A stretch of DNA of 64,000 nt from Hyphomicrobiales bacterium (GTDB taxonomy: Bacteria > Pseudomonadota > Alphaproteobacteria > Rhizobiales > Rhizobiaceae), in NCBI GenBank assembly GCA_900473795.1, contig UCMT01000014.1, forward strand, positions 124,001-188,000, read 5' to 3'. Below are positions 61,000-64,000 of the stretch, in pieces. The translations under genes and the position numbers were made by a program. How positions within the stretch are numbered: the first letter of the stretch is position 1; every line of letters starts with the position of its first letter. A model generated the notes under the pieces. The model was not told where the DNA came from and searched no databases. It was given only the letters and a program-made list of their open reading frames with translations.

Positions 61000-61500
61000 T
61001 TATTCCGCCGCGTCGGTGCTCTGGAGATTGCCGTCGACGGCGCGCAGCAGCTTCATCAGCGTCTTGATCTGCTTTTCGCTGAGGCCCTTGGTGGCGATTT
61101 CCTCGGAGGTTTTGCCCGCGGCGGCGATCGTCTGAAGGCGGTCGCGGCCGCTGGTGGTGAGATAGACCTTGGTCAGCCGGGCATCCTCCTCGTCCGCCCG
61201 CCGTTCCAGAAAGCCCTGGGCCTCCATGCGGCCGATCGTGCGCGTCATGGTCGGCGCCTTGACGCCGAGCTTCATGGCCAGCACACCTGCCGTCAGCCCG
61301 TCGGTTTCGGCGAGCGCCAGCATCACGCCGTCCTGACCGGCATAAAGACCGCTTTCGAGCAGATTGCGCGACAGCACGGTGCGCATGGAGCGCGCCGCCT
61401 GCACCAGCACGGAGGCAAGATCCTGGGCCTCGACGGCAACATCCTGGTGTTTTTTCTTGCCGCTCTTGGCCTTTTTCTCGGCCTTGCTCTTCTTTCCCAT
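61000..61500 (-). CDS. MarR-family transcriptional regulator with basic N-terminal tail
   Basis: The 166-residue winged-helix protein starts with a lysine-rich tail (MGKKSKAEKKAKSGKKKHQD, 1-20). The MarR fold follows: LAETDGLTAGVLAMKLGVKAPTMTRTIGRMEAQGFL is the helix-turn-helix and DEEDARLTKVYLTTSGRD the wing. A basic tail of this size is unusual and may add DNA affinity. I chose the ATG at 61500 with GGAGGACCG before it. It is divergent from the creatininase gene. Confidence 0.9.
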   Translation of the reverse strand: MGKKSKAEKKAKSGKKKHQDVAVEAQDLASVLVQAARSMRTVLSRNLLESGLYAGQDGVMLALAETDGLTAGVLAMKLGVKAPTMTRTIGRMEAQGFLERRADEEDARLTKVYLTTSGRDRLQTIAAAGKTSEEIATKGLSEKQIKTLMKLLRAVDGNLQSTDAAE

Positions 61501-61540
61501 CGGTCCTCCACCAAATTTCTTGCGCGGCCACCTGTCCACT

Positions 61541-61580
61541 GTATGACTCGAATAATACCTACACCGCAAGTATGACCGAA
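61541..61580. promoter_or_regulatory. Direct repeats GTATGACTCGAA / GTATGACCGAA in marR/creatininase gap
   Basis: Copies at 61541-61552 and 61570-61580, 29 bp apart, in the 94-bp divergent promoter. They differ by one inserted base. The arrangement suits a tandem activator or repressor site, but the support is modest. Confidence 0.35.
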
Positions 61581-61594
61581 GGGCTGACGCAAGC

Positions 61595-62386
61595 ATGGCA
61601 TTCCCGGCACCCCGTTGGAAAGACAATGTTTCCGATCTTCCGCCCGCTGCCCGGCAAGACTGGATCGCCGTGCTGCCGCTGGGCGCGACCGAACAGCACG
61701 GACCACACCTGCCCTTCGACACCGATACGCTGATTGCCGAGGGACTGGTCGAGCGAATCATCGCCCGACTACCGCCCGCTTTGCCCGTGACCTTCCTTCC
61801 GGCGGAATCGGTCGGCTATTCGATCGAACACATGGACGTCGACGGTACCCGGTCGCTCGCCTACGACGAGGCCGTGGGACGGTGGCTCGCAATCGCGCAG
61901 GATCTCGACAGGCAGGGCATCCGCAAACTCGTGATGCTGAACGCCCATGGCGGAAACGCGCCGCTGATGACGATCGTCGCAACGGAAGCGCGGGTGCGGT
62001 TCAACATGCTGGCGGTCGCAACGAGCTGGACGCGCTTCGGACAGCCGGACGGATGGATCAAGCCGGCGGACAAGGCAATCGACATTCACGGCGGTGATAT
62101 TGAGACGTCGGTGATGCTGGCGCTCCATCCCGACAGGGTGGATATGGCGAAAGCGGCGCGATTTGGCTCCCGCCAGAGCGATTTTGGCGAACGCTACAAG
62201 CACCTGCGCGCCTATGGCCCGCATGCCTTCGGCTGGAAGATGTCGGACCTGAACGAGAAGGGCGTGGCCGGCGACGCTTCCGCGGCGACGGCCGAGCGGG
62301 GCGAGCAATTGATTGCCCACGCGGTTTGCGGGATCATCGAACTGCTGGAGGATGTCGCGGCCTTTGATCCGTCGGTACTCCGGTAG
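61595..62386 (+). CDS. Creatininase-family amidohydrolase
   Basis: The 263-residue metal-dependent amidase of the creatininase fold has Glu33 and His35 in GATEQHGPHLPFDTDT, then NAHGGNAPLM, and Glu in DIHGGDIETSVMLAL as the metal set. Members act on creatinine, mycofactocin precursor (MftE), or FAPy in riboflavin-linked pathways; the branch cannot be fixed here. No creatine, mycofactocin or flavin genes are adjacent. It is divergent from a MarR gene, probably its regulator. Confidence 0.88.
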   Translation: MAFPAPRWKDNVSDLPPAARQDWIAVLPLGATEQHGPHLPFDTDTLIAEGLVERIIARLPPALPVTFLPAESVGYSIEHMDVDGTRSLAYDEAVGRWLAIAQDLDRQGIRKLVMLNAHGGNAPLMTIVATEARVRFNMLAVATSWTRFGQPDGWIKPADKAIDIHGGDIETSVMLALHPDRVDMAKAARFGSRQSDFGERYKHLRAYGPHAFGWKMSDLNEKGVAGDASAATAERGEQLIAHAVCGIIELLEDVAAFDPSVLR

Positions 62387-62530
62387 CAAGGGGCGCCCAT
62401 TCAACGCGAACTGTCGACGCCGGCAAAACAGGCTGAAGAATCCGGGCCTGGCATTTGCGCTGGCGCGTTCCATCTCCTATATCAGCACCACCCGATGCCG
62501 ACGCATCCCGAATTTTCTTGAGGTTTCCCC

Positions 62531-63661
62531 ATGACCGAAGCATCCACAGCCAAGCCAATTCCCGTTACCGTGCTCACCGGCTATCTCGGCGCCGGCAAGA
62601 CGACGCTGCTCAACCGCATCCTTTCCGAGAATCATGGCCGCAAATATGCCGTCATCGTCAACGAATTCGGCGAGATCGGCATCGACAACGACCTGATCGT
62701 CGAATCCGACGAAGAAATCTACGAGATGAACAATGGCTGTGTCTGTTGCACCGTGCGCGGCGACCTGATCCGCGTCGTCGAAGGCTTGATGCGCCGCCCG
62801 GGCCGCTTCGATGCGATCATCGTCGAAACCACCGGCCTTGCCGATCCCGTCCCGGTTGCCCAGACCTTCTTCATGGACGATGATGTGCGCGCCAAGACCG
62901 AGCTCGATGCGGTCGTTGCCCTCGTCGATGCCAAGCACCTGCCGCTGCGGTTGAAGGACAGCCGCGAAGCCGAAGACCAGATCGCCTTTGCCGACGTCGT
63001 TCTCCTGAACAAGACCGACCTGGTGACACCGGAAGAACTGGCGAAGGTCGAGGCCACGGTTCGCGTCATCAACCCGTCGGCCCGCATCCACCGGACCGAG
63101 CGCTCCGAGATCGACCTCGCCAAGGTGCTCGACCAAGGCGCCTTCAATCTGGAACGGGCACTGGAGAACGATCCGCATTTCCTCGATCAGGACGATCACG
63201 ACCATGATCATGACCACGCGTGTGGTCCGGATTGTAACCACGATCACCACCACCATGATCACGACCACCATCATCACGATCACGACCATGATCATGGTCA
63301 TGACCACCATCACCACGACCATACCCCCTCGCCGATCCATGACGTCACGGTGCAATCCGTTTCGCTGCGCGGCGGCGAGATGAATCCGGACCGTTTCTTC
63401 CCCTGGATCCAGAAGATCACCCAGACGGAGGGCCCGAACATCCTGCGGCTCAAGGGCATCATCGCCTTCAAGGGCGACGAGGAGCGTTATGTCGTCCAGG
63501 GCGTGCACATGATCATCGAGGGAGACCACCAGCGCCCGTGGAAGGACGGCGAAAAGCGTGAAAGCCGCCTCGTCTTCATCGGCCGCGAGCTTGACCGCGA
63601 AAAGCTGGAACGCACCTTCAAGGCCTGCGAGGCCGCTCCCGCCGAGGCCGCAGCGCACTGA
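62531..63661 (+). CDS. CobW/COG0523 family GTPase (metallochaperone) with His-rich linker
   Basis: The 376-residue G3E GTPase has the Walker A motif GYLGAGKTTLLN, the metal-binding CxCC motif in NNGCVCCTVRGDL, the Glu/Asp switch in ETTGLADP and NKTD for guanine. Residues about 220-262 form a His/Asp-rich linker of over 20 His with an inserted CGPDC. The C-terminal CobW_C domain follows (VQSVSLRGGEMNP, LRLKGIIAFKGDEERYVVQGVHM). Relatives deliver zinc or cobalt to target enzymes. No Zur box or cobalamin riboswitch was recognised upstream. Its stop overlaps the next start (TGATG). Confidence 0.93.
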   Translation: MTEASTAKPIPVTVLTGYLGAGKTTLLNRILSENHGRKYAVIVNEFGEIGIDNDLIVESDEEIYEMNNGCVCCTVRGDLIRVVEGLMRRPGRFDAIIVETTGLADPVPVAQTFFMDDDVRAKTELDAVVALVDAKHLPLRLKDSREAEDQIAFADVVLLNKTDLVTPEELAKVEATVRVINPSARIHRTERSEIDLAKVLDQGAFNLERALENDPHFLDQDDHDHDHDHACGPDCNHDHHHHDHDHHHHDHDHDHGHDHHHHDHTPSPIHDVTVQSVSLRGGEMNPDRFFPWIQKITQTEGPNILRLKGIIAFKGDEERYVVQGVHMIIEGDHQRPWKDGEKRESRLVFIGRELDREKLERTFKACEAAPAEAAAH

Positions 63662-64000
63662 TGCCGACAGTTGCTCCCCTAGATCTCGAAGGCCACGTCG
63701 CGGGCGTGGCTTTTCTCGGCGACGTGCCGTTCTTTGCCGAATCCTCCGGCCTGATCCATCGCCTCGACCATGGCCACAAGACCGTGGAGGCGCATGAGGG
63801 CCTTCTCTCCTGCGTACGCGACGACGCCACCGATACGCTGCTGACCGGCGGCGAGGACGGCAAGGTGCTGCGCGTCAAGGCCGACGGAACGACGAGCGAG
63901 CTCGCCAGCGTTCCCCGCAAATGGATCTCGCAGGTCGCCGCCGGGCCGCAAGGGTCAGTCGGCTATGCCTACGGCAAGACGGCGCATGTCCGGCTCGCCG
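63661..64000 (+). CDS. WD40-like beta-propeller protein, N-terminal part (cut by window edge)
   Basis: The frame is open from ATG 63661 to the end of the window, giving 113 codons. PLDLEGHVAGVAFLGDVPFFAESSGLIHRLD and HEGLLSCVRDDATDTLLTGGEDGKVLRVKADG are two repeat-like blades with the WD40 GH-x-V--V and GG-DG-V patterns. The start codon shares one base with the cobW stop, so the two are translationally coupled. The pairing is common in rhizobia and suggests a metal-related scaffold, though this is not proven. Confidence 0.85.
   Translation, partial: MPTVAPLDLEGHVAGVAFLGDVPFFAESSGLIHRLDHGHKTVEAHEGLLSCVRDDATDTLLTGGEDGKVLRVKADGTTSELASVPRKWISQVAAGPQGSVGYAYGKTAHVRLA

Noticed and set aside
63196-63326. 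Short-period repeat in DNA considered as a CRISPR or microsatellite
   Set aside because: It is the His/Asp codon run inside the CobW-family gene, in frame throughout, with no spacer-repeat structure.

Overview
The window looks like chromosomal DNA of a member of the Rhizobiaceae, most likely Rhizobium or a close relative. The evidence is high GC, the Agrobacterium/Rhizobium-type glgP-glgB-glgC-glgA-pgm operon, a sarcosine oxidase operon, a CpdR-type receiver, a three-gene pnt transhydrogenase, a RIME-like intergenic palindrome and a 77-nt sRNA with the hallmarks of the alpha-r8/MmgR family. There are no phage, IS, plasmid-replication or CRISPR signatures. The genus is an inference from gene content only.

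Layout. 1-6.6 kb: 5' part of gltB (minus, cut by the left edge), a divergent threonine aldolase, a bile-acid:Na+ symporter-like protein, and a small heat-shock gene with a sigma-32-type promoter and a ROSE-like thermometer hairpin. 7.1-11.1 kb: an alpha/beta hydrolase convergent with hisN, the sRNA, an N-formylglutamate amidohydrolase, cpdR and tRNA-Val(GAC). 11.1-13.7 kb: a gene-poor stretch after the tRNA holding only small unknown genes, including a 48-codon one, and strong stem-loops. 13.7-20.7 kb: ilvD, then small stress or detoxification-type genes (GFA, VOC, DUF899, DUF1579 with an amber codon) with two MarR regulators, each next to a clear palindromic operator candidate.

20.9-28.7 kb: a three-gene operon of a large transglutaminase-like/DUF2126 protein, a circularly permuted ATP-grasp/alpha-E fusion and a second transglutaminase-like protein, then a TadG-like pilus-associated protein. 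29.0-44.1 kb: glycogen metabolism (glgP, glgB, glgC, glgA, pgm), interrupted by GST, DUF1127 and LysR genes before glgX, then MaoC and DUF2332 genes and a RIME-like repeat. 44.3-49.4 kb: soxBDAG on the minus strand. 49.8-56.1 kb: rpsU, a TPR lipoprotein, a membrane diguanylate cyclase, pntAA-pntAB-pntB and a small aa3-oxidase subunit IV. 56.6-64.0 kb: a PhyH-like oxygenase with an extra C-terminal domain, a C26 peptidase-like amidotransferase, a 2-hydroxyacid dehydrogenase with its LacI regulator, a MarR/creatininase divergent pair, and a His-rich CobW-family GTPase overlapping a WD40-like gene cut by the right edge.

How the genes fit together. The glg block makes and degrades glycogen from glucose-1-phosphate, with GlgP and GlgX for breakdown and Pgm linking it to glycolysis. 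The alpha-r8 sRNA, known in Sinorhizobium for limiting polyhydroxybutyrate, would be a second carbon-storage control in the same window. The sox and gltB genes handle one-carbon and nitrogen flux, and pnt supplies NADPH. The least understood parts are the ATP-grasp/alpha-E/transglutaminase operon, the post-tRNA small-gene region and the compact MarR-controlled clusters.
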